A stretch of 64,000 nucleotides of DNA from Saprospiraceae bacterium (GCA_016714985.1 JADKBS010000059.1:1-64000); one strand, 5' to 3'; shown: positions 33,179-43,444, counted from the first letter of the stretch. Program-made: numbers and translations. The notes: generated by a model not told the origin, from the sequence alone.

Positions 33179-33525
33179 GAAGGTGGTTTGAAAAGCTAAA
33201 GGCTTGCAAATTTTGATGCGATTCATTTTTTGCGCAGCAAGAATAGCCCCTTTTTAAAAAAATTCTACCTTTGAAATACAATGGCCGCTTTGTAAAACAC
33301 TTTTGGAAAGACATAATTTTCCACAAATTTTCATAACATCCTTTGAGAAACTATCTTTGCACACCCTATTTGAACATGCACAAAATTTGTTGAAAAAAAG
33401 GCTGATAATCAATTTTTTATGAAATTAAAACTGTTTGTTCAAAATTGAAACAAGCTGATTTTTGAAACGTAACGGACAGGAAGGCCGATAAAACCGATGC
33501 TCACGGCCGCTGAAAAAAAGTAAAT
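33179..33525. promoter_or_regulatory. Divergent intergenic region of purN and pepA
   Basis: About 350 bp, AT-rich. Two plus-strand matches to the Bacteroidota -7 box TAnnTTTG occur: TACCTTTG at 33266-33273 and TATCTTTG at 33352-33359. Neither has a clear -33 TTTG at the expected distance. They may drive pepA. Confidence 0.35.
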
Positions 33526-35018
33526 ATGCATTTTACGCTTCTACATCAGGCAACTTCTTCCACGGAAGCGCTCATTGTTCCAATTGCGCAGAAAACGGAC
33601 ATGGACGCTATGCTTTCATTGGTCGCCGAAAAAACGGGCGTACCCGCCGACCTGATAAAAAGCGATTTCAAAGCTGCTGCCAAAGAGGTTCACACCCTCT
33701 ATTTCACCGAAAACAAGCAAAGCAAGCGCATCTTCCTGCTCGGCCTTGGCGAAGCACCCCGCACCATTGATGTACTAAATGCCCTGCGCTCTTTCGTTTT
33801 CAAGCGCAAAGCTAACTTGCCAGCCAACCTCGGCCTGAGTTTTTTGTTCAAAAACGCTCCCGAAAATCCAGCCCCTTGGGTGGAAGGCTGCGTGAACGGC
33901 CTAATTCTCGGCCTCTACGACATTGGCCTCTATAAAACTGACAAGAAGCAGGAAGGCAATACCGACTTTCACTGCGAAGTACTGGTGGACAAAGCCCATC
34001 AAGCCTTGGCCACGGAAGCGATGCAACTCGGCGAGGCTTTTGCACAGACGCACTCCCAAGTCTTCGACCTCGTGAATGCCCCCGCCAATAAAAAGACGCC
34101 ACAAGTACTGGCCGACTGGGCCAAGCAATCCGGCAAGCAGCACGGCTACAAAGTGGAGGTTTTCGATGAAAAAAGATACACGCGCTGGGCCTGCACGCCC
34201 TCATCGCCGTGAACCGGGGCAGCGAGCGTCCGCCCGCTTTCATTGTGATGGAGTACAAGCCCAAGGGCAAGTCACTCCGCACAATTGGCCTCGTGGGTAA
34301 GGGCGTTACCTTCGATACGGGCGGCCTTTCCATCAAGCCCAGCACCAACATGCACTACATGAAGTCGGACATGGGCGGGGCGGCAGCCGTATTGGGCACC
34401 CTCGAAATGGCGGCAAAACTGGAGCTACCGCTGCATGTGGTCGGCGTGATACCTGCCACGGAGAACTCCGTGGACTCCCTGTCCACGAAGCCAGGCGACG
34501 TGATTGGCTCCTACCTTGGCAAGACCATAGAGGTCATAGACACCGATGCCGAGGGCCGCCTGATTCTCGCAGACGGCTTGGCATACGCCGTCAAGCACTA
34601 TAAACCAGACGTGCTCATTGACCTCGCCACGCTGACCGGCTCCTGCATACGCACGCTGGGCACCTATGCTGGCGGTTTGTTTTCCAACAACGACGAGTTG
34701 GTGGGCAAGCTCAACGACTCCGCCGACCGCACCGGAGAGCGCCTCTGGCGGCTGCCCCTATGGGACGACTATAAAAAAGAGCTAAAATCCGACGTGGCCG
34801 ACCTGAAGAACTTCAGCGGCAGCCCCTCCGCCGGTGCCATCACCGCTGCCAAGTTCCTCGAAGAATTCATCGAAAAGCACCCGGCTTGGGCACATTTGGA
34901 CATCGCCGGCGTGGCCGTCAGCGACTCTGAGTTTGCTTCGCAAAAAAGCGCCACGGGCTTCGGCATCCGACTACTGATTGACTACATGAAGGGGTTGATA
35001 GCCGAAACAGCTGCCTGA
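33526..35018 (+). CDS. pepA: Leucyl aminopeptidase (M17), frameshifted
   Basis: The first part runs from ATG 33526 to a premature stop at 34212; the rest continues in another frame to 35018. Adding one A to the six-A run at 34169-34174 restores DEKKIHALGLHALIAVNRGS and a 497-residue protein, the normal M17 length. Metal and catalytic sites are intact: VGKGVTFDTGGLSIK, MKSDMGGAAAV and DTDAEGRLILADGL. The enzyme removes N-terminal residues from peptides in the cytosol. The break lies in a homopolymer. Confidence 0.9.
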
Positions 35019-35105
35019 TTATTCTTACCGCCCATTTTCTTTGCAAAAATTCCAAAAAGGCTTTCCTTCGCCACAGGATGGGAATTTGGTTGAATTGGTT
35101 AAACT

Positions 35106-35147
35106 GGTTGAATTGGGCAGACCCCCGACCAATTTCCCAATTCAACC
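35106..35147. repeat. Inverted repeat within CCAATTCAACC-type tandem tract
   Basis: GGTTGAATTGGG (35106-35117) pairs with CCCAATTCAACC (35136-35147). It is embedded in a longer low-complexity tract of CCCAATTT/GGTTGAATT units from about 35085 to 35172, between pepA and hpt. Confidence 0.65.
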
Positions 35148-35178
35148 AATTTCCCAATTTCCCAATTTCAACGCAACT

Positions 35179-35721
35179 ATGTCGAGTCACATCACCGCCC
35201 ACGACCTGAGCTTCGTGCCGTTCATCAGTGAAGCCGAAATTGCCGAACGAGTTGCCGCCATTGGCCAACAATTGCGCCAGCAATACGAAGGCAAGCGCCC
35301 CGTGTTCATTTGCCTTTTGAACGGAGCTTTCGTATTTGCCGCCGACCTTGTGCGGGCCACGGGCATCGAATGCGAAGTGGCTTTCGTGCGGCTGGCCTCT
35401 TATGAAGGCACGGCTTCCACGGGCCGCATTTCCACCGTGCTGGGCATTGATTTTGAAGTGAAAAACAGGCACATCATCATCGTGGAGGACATCGTGGACT
35501 CTGGCCGGACGCTGCACCATTTCATGGGACAGCTTTCACAAATGGAAACCGCCTCCGTGGCATTGGCCGTGCTCCTTTTCAAGCCGGAGGCACTGCTGAT
35601 GCCCGTCCAGATTGACTACCTCGGCTTTGAAATACCGAACAAATTCGTGGTGGGCTATGGGCTGGACTATGACGGGCTTTGCCGCAACCTGCCAAGTATT
35701 TACCAACTCGCAACTATATAA
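35179..35721 (+). CDS. hpt: Hypoxanthine phosphoribosyltransferase
   Basis: A 180-residue phosphoribosyltransferase. The PRPP loop IIIVEDIVDSGRTL is near residue 97, and the hood end FVVGYGLDYDGLCRNLP is typical of bacterial Hpt. It salvages hypoxanthine and guanine to nucleotides in the cytosol. The start at 35179 is chosen because the frame upstream runs through a repeat tract. Two strong hairpins follow the stop. Confidence 0.9.
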   Translation: MSSHITAHDLSFVPFISEAEIAERVAAIGQQLRQQYEGKRPVFICLLNGAFVFAADLVRATGIECEVAFVRLASYEGTASTGRISTVLGIDFEVKNRHIIIVEDIVDSGRTLHHFMGQLSQMETASVALAVLLFKPEALLMPVQIDYLGFEIPNKFVVGYGLDYDGLCRNLPSIYQLATI

Positions 35722-35722
35722 A

Positions 35723-35761
35723 TTGAGTTTTGAGGTCGGCTGCGCCGACCTCAAAACTCAA
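35723..35761. terminator. Perfect 18-bp stem hairpin after hpt
   Basis: TTGAGTTTTGAGGTCGGC pairs perfectly with its complement around a 3-base loop, directly after the hpt stop. There is no U-run, so it may act as a transcript-stabilising hairpin rather than a classic terminator. Confidence 0.6.
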
Positions 35762-35763
35762 GA

Positions 35764-35806
35764 AGATGGTTTTTCGAGCCGCTGAAAGCGGCTCGAAAAA
35801 CCATCT
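35764..35806. terminator. Perfect 20-bp stem hairpin before the inositol monophosphatase gene
   Basis: AGATGGTTTTTCGAGCCGCT and its exact complement enclose GAA. It follows the first hairpin by only two bases and ends 18 bp before the next start codon. Confidence 0.6.
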
Positions 35807-35824
35807 TTCATAGAAACTAAGGAA

Positions 35825-36649
35825 ATGACAATCAATCAGTTGGAACAACTCTGCCAAAAAACCTGCACCCTTGTTGAATCGGTCGCCGACTTCATCCGGG
35901 GCGAGGTGGGCAAGGTAGGCGTTGAAAAAATCGAGACGAAAGCCCTCAACAGCCTCGTCAGCTACGTGGACAAGACCGCCGAACGCATGCTGGTGGCTAG
36001 CCTGAGCGAACTACTGCCCCGCAGCACCTTCCTCACCGAAGAAGAGACCGTGGAGCAGGCCGAGGGCGAGTTCCAATGGATCATTGACCCGCTGGACGGC
36101 ACGACGAACTTCCTGCACCAACTGCCCTATTTCGCCGTGAGCGTGGCATTGCGGCAGCACGGCGAAATCGTGCTCGGCATCGTTTACGAAGTGAACCGCC
36201 AAGAATGCTTCAGCGCTTGGAAGGGCGGCGGCGCTTGGCTCAATGGGAGGCGCATCCACGTATCGGCCACCAATACCCTCGCCGACTCGCTGATTGCCAC
36301 GGGCTTCCCCTACCGTGATTTCGAGACCATGCAGCGGTACCTAGAAATCATGCTCCATTTGATGAAAAGCACCCGTGGCCTTCGCCGCTACGGGGCCGCC
36401 GCCGTTGACCTCGCCTATGTGGCCTGTGGCCGCTACGAGGCGTTTTTCGAGTACGGCCTGGCCGCTTGGGACGTGGCGGCGGGCATCCTGCTCGTGCAAG
36501 AGGCCGGGGGCCGGGTCAGCGACTTCCAAGGTGGGGAGGACTACCTGTTTGGCGGGCGGATGCTGGCGACGGGGGCGGGGGTGTATGAGGAGATGTTGGG
36601 GGTGGTGAAAATGAAAGCAGCTAAGCAAGGCCCATCTGCTTTCATTTGA
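35825..36649 (+). CDS. Inositol monophosphatase family protein
   Basis: A 274-residue Mg2+-dependent phosphatase. Metal-site motifs: the Glu pair in LTEEETVEQ near residue 75, IIDPLDGTTNF near 88, and WDVAAGILLVQEAGG near 218. It could dephosphorylate inositol-1-phosphate or related sugar phosphates; the family (including CysQ and NAD phosphatases) is broad. Start codon preceded by AAGGAA. Confidence 0.88.
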   Translation: MTINQLEQLCQKTCTLVESVADFIRGEVGKVGVEKIETKALNSLVSYVDKTAERMLVASLSELLPRSTFLTEEETVEQAEGEFQWIIDPLDGTTNFLHQLPYFAVSVALRQHGEIVLGIVYEVNRQECFSAWKGGGAWLNGRRIHVSATNTLADSLIATGFPYRDFETMQRYLEIMLHLMKSTRGLRRYGAAAVDLAYVACGRYEAFFEYGLAAWDVAAGILLVQEAGGRVSDFQGGEDYLFGGRMLATGAGVYEEMLGVVKMKAAKQGPSAFI

Positions 36650-36680
36650 TAGGAATGATTGGTGAAAAACAAGGGTTAAA

Positions 36681-38336
36681 TCACCGCTGCACCACAAGCC
36701 TACCCATACGGGGCGCTGCTTCATCGCCTCCCGTTAGCAGCACGGCATAAATGCCCGGTGGCAGTGCCGATACATCGAGCGTATTGCCCTGTTGTAAGGG
36801 CTGCTCAAGCCAGTGCTTGCCCGTGGCATCCATCACCCGAACAATGGCACCTTTTGTCAAATCCTTGCCCTTAACTTCTAGTGTAGCGGTAGCAGGATTG
36901 GGATAAAACTGGAGGCTAGTTTGGTCGCCCTCCAACCGCACCGCCACTACGCCCGAGTAGGATTCCTGCCCATCGAAGTCCACTTGCCGGAGGCGGTAGT
37001 AGCTCATCCCGCTGACGGGGTTTTTATCAAAGAAATCATAGTGCTCAGGGGCTGTGGAAGTGCCGCTGCCCGGCACGAAGGCCAAGTCCTTCCAGTCGGG
37101 AGTCGCCGCCGACCTGCGCTGTACATGGAAGCCCATGTTGTTGGTTTCCGAGGCGGTTTGCCACTTCAGCCTTGCAGTTTCGCCTTCGGCAAATGCCTGA
37201 AAATCAACCAGTTCGACGGGCAGTACGCCCAAAAACTTCAGCTTTACCTGCGTTCCGCCCGGTATGGTGACCTCCCATGCGCTGGGGTCGTTGTAGGGGT
37301 CAACAATGCTGGAAAATGCTCCCGTGCAGGAAGAACAGGTCATGATGATGAACTCATCGTTGGCCGAAGGAATAAAACCATTGAGAAAGCTGATGTCCAG
37401 CACCCCACTCAACACGCCAGTCGTGGTCACGGTGATTTTGTCGTAGTCAACGCCGGGCGTAGTAGTGCCCTGCAGTTCGATGTAGGTATTGGTGGTGCCC
37501 GAAGTAAGTTTGTAGAAGATAATCGGACTAGTTAAATTTGAAAGCCCAGGGCTGATAGACCCGTTTTGAGCGAACCCAGCATTAGCGTTCAATGTGCCCG
37601 CACCGCTTATAAGCCCATTGTTCGTAAAGTTGCAGTTGATGGTCATCGTGCTGCTACTGGACGGCAAGCTGATGCCGCCATTGCTGATGAACCCGCCAAG
37701 GCTGGCAACAAAGGTCGCGCCTATGCCCGATGACACCGTGCAAGTACCCCCGACCGTGAACACGCCGTTTGGAGTACCATTATATGCACCAATGGAGGAG
37801 CTAATATTTATGGTGAAATCGCCCAAGATGTCAAAAGAGCCACCATTGTCAACCAGTATTGTCCCAGAATTCCAACTACCGCTCGATGCAGTGAGGTTTT
37901 TCCTGTTGAGGCATTGCCCAGAAAAGCTGCCGACAGGCTGGTAGGTTAGGCTGCCCCCCACCGTGATGGAGCCAGGCCCGATGATATTGCCACCCGCCCA
38001 GATTAGGTCGCCGCCGATGGTGATGTCGCCAATGGTGTTCACGACCGCAAAGCCATAGACCATGTTGTTGGCAACGCTGATATTGCTCGTGCCCGTCAGA
38101 AAGGATAGGCCGGTCGAGAACGTAAGGCTGTTCAAGGAGATATTTGCGACGTTCAGGGTGATGGTGGCCAAGTCGATGGCCACATCATCGGCGGCGGTGG
38201 GCACTTGGTTGGGGTTCCAATTGTTGGCGGAGCCCCACAGGCCGTCGCCGGCACCACCGTCCCAATTGATGGTGATGGCGTGGTTTTTTGAGGCCAAGAA
38301 AAGCACGGCGGAAAGGGTAAGTATCAAAGTTCTCAT
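36681..38336 (-). CDS. T9SS-exported beta-rich protein with type A sorting domain
   Basis: A 551-residue secreted protein. Signal peptide to about residue 20, then repeats like those of Gly/Asn-rich beta-helix adhesins (INWDGGAGDGLWGSANNWN, NNGLISGAGTLNANAGF). A linker domain begins LPVELVDFQAFAEGETARLKWQTASE, and the C-terminus is a T9SS type A sorting domain (QFYPNPATATLEV..GIYAVLLTGGD..RLVVQR). It should reach the cell surface or medium through T9SS. Confidence 0.85.
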   Translation of the reverse strand: MRTLILTLSAVLFLASKNHAITINWDGGAGDGLWGSANNWNPNQVPTAADDVAIDLATITLNVANISLNSLTFSTGLSFLTGTSNISVANNMVYGFAVVNTIGDITIGGDLIWAGGNIIGPGSITVGGSLTYQPVGSFSGQCLNRKNLTASSGSWNSGTILVDNGGSFDILGDFTINISSSIGAYNGTPNGVFTVGGTCTVSSGIGATFVASLGGFISNGGISLPSSSSTMTINCNFTNNGLISGAGTLNANAGFAQNGSISPGLSNLTSPIIFYKLTSGTTNTYIELQGTTTPGVDYDKITVTTTGVLSGVLDISFLNGFIPSANDEFIIMTCSSCTGAFSSIVDPYNDPSAWEVTIPGGTQVKLKFLGVLPVELVDFQAFAEGETARLKWQTASETNNMGFHVQRRSAATPDWKDLAFVPGSGTSTAPEHYDFFDKNPVSGMSYYRLRQVDFDGQESYSGVVAVRLEGDQTSLQFYPNPATATLEVKGKDLTKGAIVRVMDATGKHWLEQPLQQGNTLDVSALPPGIYAVLLTGGDEAAPRMGRLVVQR

Positions 38337-38600
38337 TTCGGAAGAGGTTTATAGTTTGAAGGTGCAGCCACTCCTTTGCTTGCCGGGAAGGCCAGCGTTG
38401 CATCCATTTTCTTCCACAAATTAGGTTGAAAAAAAAGGCCAGATGGCACAAGTTCATCGCTGGCAAGGTTTGGCGCCCGTTGGTGGCTTTGGGTTTGTCG
38501 TTGGCAATTCGCCACCATACCGCCCGGCAGTCACCGAAAAATCATTTTTGGAAAAAGAAAACTTTCTCCTTCCTTTGGAAAAACATTCCTGAAAAGCAAC

Positions 38601-41600
38601 TTGAAGACCCTCGCAAAAACGGCACTGTTGGCAGCCGGGGCGATCTGCCTCGCCTACCGCACGGCGGCACAGCCCGCCGGCGCCAAGCCCATCCCTACGC
38701 CCAACGGCGAGGTGTGGATGGTGGACGAGCGCTGGTTCGAAAAAGACCCGCCCTTTCTGGAGTTTTACAAATATGGGGAACAGGATGGGCTGAAAATCGA
38801 AGCATCCGCCAATTTGCTATTGCAGGATGGCCGGGGCGACATCTGGTTGAAAGACGATGGGGCAGACCCGCTCATCCGTTTCGACGGGCATGAGTTTAAA
38901 TACTACAGAACGGTCCCATCTGATACCGCCCAACTCATCAATGGCATTTTTTCGATGATTGTAGGCATGGTCGAATCACCTGATGGCGGGCTTTGGGTAT
39001 TGCACGAATTGGGCTTTTCCCGTTACGACCCCCTGACCGAACGGTTCAGCCATTTTAGGGTTCAAGTGGATTCGTGCAGGGAAATCCCGGCAGTGTTTTT
39101 TAAAGGCAGGAAAGCACCGTCGAGGTTTTTTGACCCTGTCACACAGCGCTTTGTAAAAGCTTTCCGGACCAATGTGATAGATGCCACCAAGCCGGAGCGA
39201 AAGATTGAAACCACCTGTCATTGGCTGCTCCACCGAGGCTGGATGGACAAGAAAGGGCAAATCTGGAGCTTTCAACATACACCCGTTGGCAGGGGTTTGG
39301 TCTGTGTGCGGCCATCGGAGGGCACTACCTTGCTTTATCCCATGATAAAGACGCATACACAGGACAAAGCAGCCATCCCTGATTACGACCCCTGGATAAC
39401 CGACTTTGAGCCTGACAAGGCAGGTGAAAATATATGGGTTGCAGGTTGGCGAAGCAGTCTGCGTTGCTTCAATATTCCATCTGAAAAATGGATACAATAT
39501 GCCCAAAACTATAAGACGGATGAAGGGAAAATGCCTATGCGCTTGGAAGTAAGCATGTTTGTCACACCTGACCCGGATGGAAGAAGGTTATGGATAGGCC
39601 CTTCCGGCGGACTTGGGCTTTTTGACCCAAACACAAAAAAATTCTCCGCTTGGTGGCGCACGGATGAGCCTGGCTCTGTCGCCCCGACCAGCCACAATTT
39701 GACCAATTTGTTGTTTGACAAGGACGGCAGGTTGTGGTACTCCATCGGCGGGCTGATGGTGCATGATGAGAAGCGGCATTTTATCGAAAAGACAGGCATC
39801 CGACTGCCAAAAGGCAGGATTCGGGAGGCGCTGTATGACCCTCAGTCCAATGCAACATGGTTCTTGAAAGAAGACACTCACAAGGAAAATACCGGCGGCA
39901 TTTATCGCTTGGATGAAACTACCGGAAAAGTTGATGCTTTTGCCTGGCCCATTTTTTTTGATGAAAAAACAGGGTTCAGGCAGTTGAATGGAATGGCGAT
40001 GGGTGGTGACGACCTCTATTTTGTCTCTTCTTATTCTTTGTACCGTTTCAACCTGAAAAGCCAAAAACTAAAGGAAATTGTCATCCCCTTGCCACCGGAG
40101 TTGGTCAATAAACAGCGCACTTTCATCAACGTAAGGGATGTAACAGTCTCAACGGATGGAACTTGCTGGATTTCCATCAACAATCAGGCGACAGATATTC
40201 CGCTTGTTCATTATTTCCCTGCTGAAAACCGTTTTGAGTATATCCGAAACCATCCCGAAGGGTTGACCATAAAAGGCGGGGGCAGCTTGTTCATTGACTG
40301 TAAAAAACGGGTCTGGTTAATGAGCGACCATACTGATAGAAAAGGGGTCAATTGTTACGACCCCGAATCCAAAAAAGTGCTGGTGTTCAGGCACGACCCA
40401 CTTGACCCGGCGACCATCTCCAACGATATGGTGACCAATATGGCAGAAGACGAGCAAGGACGGATATGGATGGCAACCTATTCAGGTATTTGCTGGTACG
40501 ACCCCAAGGACGATAAAATCCAACGCGCAGTCCACCTTCCTTTCTGGAGCCGATTCATCACGATTGACAAATCAGGCAATATCTGGGTCAGTGGTGACGG
40601 TACCGCTTGCTACAATCCACGAACTAAGACATTAAGACAATTTGGGGCTGCCAACGGCATGTATTGGAAAGGCGAACCCCTCTACACCCGCTCCGACGGT
40701 GCCGTCTGCTTTGGCCCCTACTACCGGATTCATCCCGACAGCATCCCCCGGTTGGAGCTGGGCCCTGTTTGCCGCTTCACGGATTTCAGGGTCTTCGACC
40801 GAAAGCTGGAAACGCCGCTGGCCATTGATTTTATGGAAAAAATCGAGCTGCCCCACACCGACAATACCTTCGCCATCGCCTGGTCAGCCCGCAATTTCAC
40901 CAACCCGGAGCAGGATACTTTTTACCACCGCCTCGAAGGCGTGGACGATGATTGGGTCGCCACGCCCGCCAGTCAGCGTTCGACCTCCTATCTCAAGCTG
41001 CCGCCGGGCGACTACCGCTTCCGGCTCAAATGCAAGAACCGGGACGGCGTTTTCGGACCGGAAAAGACCCTGCTCGTCCGTATCATTCCCGCCTTCTGGC
41101 AAACATGGTGGTTCAGACTGTTGGTTATCAGCGCTTTAGCGGGCGTCGTGGCGGTCATAGCCTCGTTGCGGCAGCAGCAAAAGCGGCTGGCAGCGGAGTT
41201 GAAACAGCGGGAAGCGGAGTTTAAGCAAAAAGAAGCCGAAATGAACCAGCGTATCGCCGAGTACCAAGTGGCGGCACTTCGGTCGCAGATGAACCCGCAC
41301 TTCATTTTCAACAGCCTGAACAGCATCAACCGCTTCGTGCAGTTGAGCGGGCCCGACGATGCCTCGAATTACTTGACCAAGTTTGCCCGGCTTATACGCC
41401 TCGTGCTCGACAATTCCAGGGCCGAGGTGATTTCGCTCGAAAGCGAACTGGAGGCCATCCGACTCTACCTCGAACTGGAATCGCTGCGCTTCGCCGGGCA
41501 GTTCGAGTACCGCGTGAGCGTGGCACAAGACGTTGACATCGAGGAAATTAGCGTACCGCCCTTGTTCGTGCAGCCTTACGTCGAAAACGCCGTTTGGCAC

Positions 41601-41918
41601 GGGCTGATGCAAAAAGCGGAGGCCGACAGGCAGTTGGAAATCCACGTCCGGCTGGACGAGCGGGGCTGGCTTTGCATCGAAATCAGCGACAACGGCATTG
41701 GTCGGGAGCGGGCGAAGGAGCTGAAAAGCAAGTCCGCCACCCGCCAGAAATCGCACGGCATGGACATCACCGCCGAGCGTGTGCGAATGTTCACCGAGCG
41801 CACCGGTAGGCGGATGGTGGTGCAGGTGGACGACCTGTTTGCCGAAGGCGACGAACCATGCGGCACGAGGGTGAAAATTATGTTGGAATCGGGAGCGTCG
41901 AACCAGAATTTGCCCTAG
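38601..41918 (+). CDS. LytS-type sensor kinase with propeller sensor
   Basis: A 1105-residue kinase starting at TTG (38601), chosen because it opens a signal peptide (TALLAAGAICLAYRTAA). The periplasmic part (about 30-780) has two-component-regulator propeller repeats (e.g. DGRGDIWLKDDG, DKDGRLWYSIGG, DKSGNIWVSGDG) and a Y_Y_Y domain. A membrane helix (TWWFRLLVISALAGVVAVIA), a coiled coil, and a His_kinase domain follow, with phospho-His in RSQMNPHFIFNSLNSI and ATPase box SDNGIGRERAKEL. It pairs with the LytTR regulator 27 bp downstream. Confidence 0.92.
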   Translation: MKTLAKTALLAAGAICLAYRTAAQPAGAKPIPTPNGEVWMVDERWFEKDPPFLEFYKYGEQDGLKIEASANLLLQDGRGDIWLKDDGADPLIRFDGHEFKYYRTVPSDTAQLINGIFSMIVGMVESPDGGLWVLHELGFSRYDPLTERFSHFRVQVDSCREIPAVFFKGRKAPSRFFDPVTQRFVKAFRTNVIDATKPERKIETTCHWLLHRGWMDKKGQIWSFQHTPVGRGLVCVRPSEGTTLLYPMIKTHTQDKAAIPDYDPWITDFEPDKAGENIWVAGWRSSLRCFNIPSEKWIQYAQNYKTDEGKMPMRLEVSMFVTPDPDGRRLWIGPSGGLGLFDPNTKKFSAWWRTDEPGSVAPTSHNLTNLLFDKDGRLWYSIGGLMVHDEKRHFIEKTGIRLPKGRIREALYDPQSNATWFLKEDTHKENTGGIYRLDETTGKVDAFAWPIFFDEKTGFRQLNGMAMGGDDLYFVSSYSLYRFNLKSQKLKEIVIPLPPELVNKQRTFINVRDVTVSTDGTCWISINNQATDIPLVHYFPAENRFEYIRNHPEGLTIKGGGSLFIDCKKRVWLMSDHTDRKGVNCYDPESKKVLVFRHDPLDPATISNDMVTNMAEDEQGRIWMATYSGICWYDPKDDKIQRAVHLPFWSRFITIDKSGNIWVSGDGTACYNPRTKTLRQFGAANGMYWKGEPLYTRSDGAVCFGPYYRIHPDSIPRLELGPVCRFTDFRVFDRKLETPLAIDFMEKIELPHTDNTFAIAWSARNFTNPEQDTFYHRLEGVDDDWVATPASQRSTSYLKLPPGDYRFRLKCKNRDGVFGPEKTLLVRIIPAFWQTWWFRLLVISALAGVVAVIASLRQQQKRLAAELKQREAEFKQKEAEMNQRIAEYQVAALRSQMNPHFIFNSLNSINRFVQLSGPDDASNYLTKFARLIRLVLDNSRAEVISLESELEAIRLYLELESLRFAGQFEYRVSVAQDVDIEEISVPPLFVQPYVENAVWHGLMQKAEADRQLEIHVRLDERGWLCIEISDNGIGRERAKELKSKSATRQKSHGMDITAERVRMFTERTGRRMVVQVDDLFAEGDEPCGTRVKIMLESGASNQNLP

Positions 41919-41945
41919 TTTTACGGCAAACCAAACCTAGCACCA

Positions 41946-42689
41946 ATGAAGACCCTCCTCCTCGATGACGAACCCTACTGTGTCGAACTGCTGGCGCACC
42001 TGCTGCAAAAGCATTGCCCCGGCGTCGAAGTAGTTGCCCAATGCACTGAACCGCAGGCGGCGCTTGCCTTTTTAAAAGAAAACCCAGACACGGAACTGGT
42101 TTTTTTGGACGTGGAAATGCCCCGCCTCAACGCCTTCGACCTGCTCAACCTGCTGCATCCCTTCTCCTTCAAAATCGTGTTCACCACCGCCTACGACAAG
42201 TACGCCGTGAAAGCCATCAAGTACAGCGCCCTCGACTACCTGCTCAAGCCGATTGACATCGAGGAACTGAAAACCGCCGTGCAGAAAGCCAGAAAATTGC
42301 CAGCCGTCCGCCCGGAGCAATTGGAACTGCTAGCCCATCACCAAAACGGCAGCGCGGCGCACCCAGAGCGCATCGCCCTCAGTACCCAGTCCGGCGTGGA
42401 TTTCGTGTCGGTGAAGGAGGTCGTTTTTTGCAAGTCGGAGGGCAGCTATTCCGAAGTGCATATCGAGGACGGGCGCAAGCTCGTCCTTTCCAAAAGCCTG
42501 AAAGAGGTGGAAGAATTGCTGCCCGCCGCCGATTTTTTCCGAGTCCACCACTCCCACCTGCTCAACCTGCGCCATGTAAAACGCTACCTGAAAGGCAGCG
42601 GCGGCGAGGTCGTGATGTCGAATGGCAGCCAACTGCCGGTGGCCCGGAACAAGAAGGAGGAGTTTTTGGGAAAACTGGGGCTGACTTAA
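41946..42689 (+). CDS. LytTR-family response regulator
   Basis: A 247-residue regulator. The receiver domain has Asp7/Asp8, phospho-acceptor Asp55 (VFLDVEMP) and Lys in YLLKPID. The C-terminal LytTR DNA-binding domain has VVFCKSEGSYSEVHIEDG and FFRVHHSHLLNLRHVKRY. Partner of the preceding kinase. LytTR proteins bind paired ~9-bp direct repeats one or two helical turns apart. Confidence 0.92.
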   Translation: MKTLLLDDEPYCVELLAHLLQKHCPGVEVVAQCTEPQAALAFLKENPDTELVFLDVEMPRLNAFDLLNLLHPFSFKIVFTTAYDKYAVKAIKYSALDYLLKPIDIEELKTAVQKARKLPAVRPEQLELLAHHQNGSAAHPERIALSTQSGVDFVSVKEVVFCKSEGSYSEVHIEDGRKLVLSKSLKEVEELLPAADFFRVHHSHLLNLRHVKRYLKGSGGEVVMSNGSQLPVARNKKEEFLGKLGLT

Positions 42690-42868
42690 ATCAGTTGGAC
42701 TGACATTAATGCACGAAGTCATTCATTGTTTCTGCCCGCCGCATTGCTCCGGCAAAACACTTTGTGCTTACCTTCGCACTGGCTTTTGAGTTTTTTCCTC
42801 CCAAATTTGTTTCGGGGAAAAGCACCCCCACCGGGTGGCCAAAGCTTTCGATTTGCATAAAAAGTTGC

Positions 42869-43363
42869 TCACTTCTCCCTTTTTGGCCAATCATAAAATT
42901 TCCGCCTGTTTTCCAAAAGGCCAATTGCCTTCATGATTCTTTCAGCCTTGGTTTCCAGTTTTTTGGCCTCTTCAATCCAATCAATATAATATTTTTGGTT
43001 GCTATCTGATAGTGACAAAAAGAACAGGTGTGCTCTGGGCGATTCCAACAAGCAGACCATGATTTCATCGGGAACTAAGACGGCAGAATCGTCAGGAAAA
43101 AGCACGACATGAACATAATCGCCTTCTTTTTTGCCAATCTTTTTGCGAACGGCGGTTTTCAGTGGCAACAGCATCTTACCATTTTTCATGGGCAGGAGGT
43201 TGAACTGCTTCAGCTCATACGAATCAATGAAGCCCCGCACCCTGACCAAGCCCATGGGCAGCCTCGCCGTTTTCGGGATTTCGGCAATGGCCACGTAGCT
43301 CCAGCCGCCCTTGCTTGGCATTTTTTCGATGAGGTATTGCTTGTCAACAAGGGGTTTTGACAT
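42869..43363 (-). CDS. DUF1905/YdeI-like protein
   Basis: A 164-residue protein. The N-terminal DUF1905 part has YLIEKMPSKGGWSYVAI and LPMKNGKMLLPLK..RKKIGKKEGDYVHVVL, and the C-terminal YdeI/OmpD-associated helix bundle ends with EEAKKLETKAERIMKAIGLL. The family is found in stress contexts; function is not established. The 180 bp upstream to 42690 hold no supported feature. Confidence 0.82.
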   Translation of the reverse strand: MSKPLVDKQYLIEKMPSKGGWSYVAIAEIPKTARLPMGLVRVRGFIDSYELKQFNLLPMKNGKMLLPLKTAVRKKIGKKEGDYVHVVLFPDDSAVLVPDEIMVCLLESPRAHLFFLSLSDSNQKYYIDWIEEAKKLETKAERIMKAIGLLENRRKFYDWPKREK

Positions 43364-43444
43364 CAGTGCCTGAATTTATGCACAACTCGGTTGTTTTTCA
43401 TGTATGACTTTCGAGCAAAGTTCCGCATAAATCATGGGAATATT

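Noticed and set aside
32972..33226. Programmed frameshift in purN
   Set aside because: No canonical slippery site with a downstream structure; the break is in a T/A run and similar breaks occur in other genes, so a sequence error is simpler.
42722..42868. Possible small RNA with a TACCTTCG box
   Set aside because: The -7 match is imperfect and no terminator or conserved structure follows.
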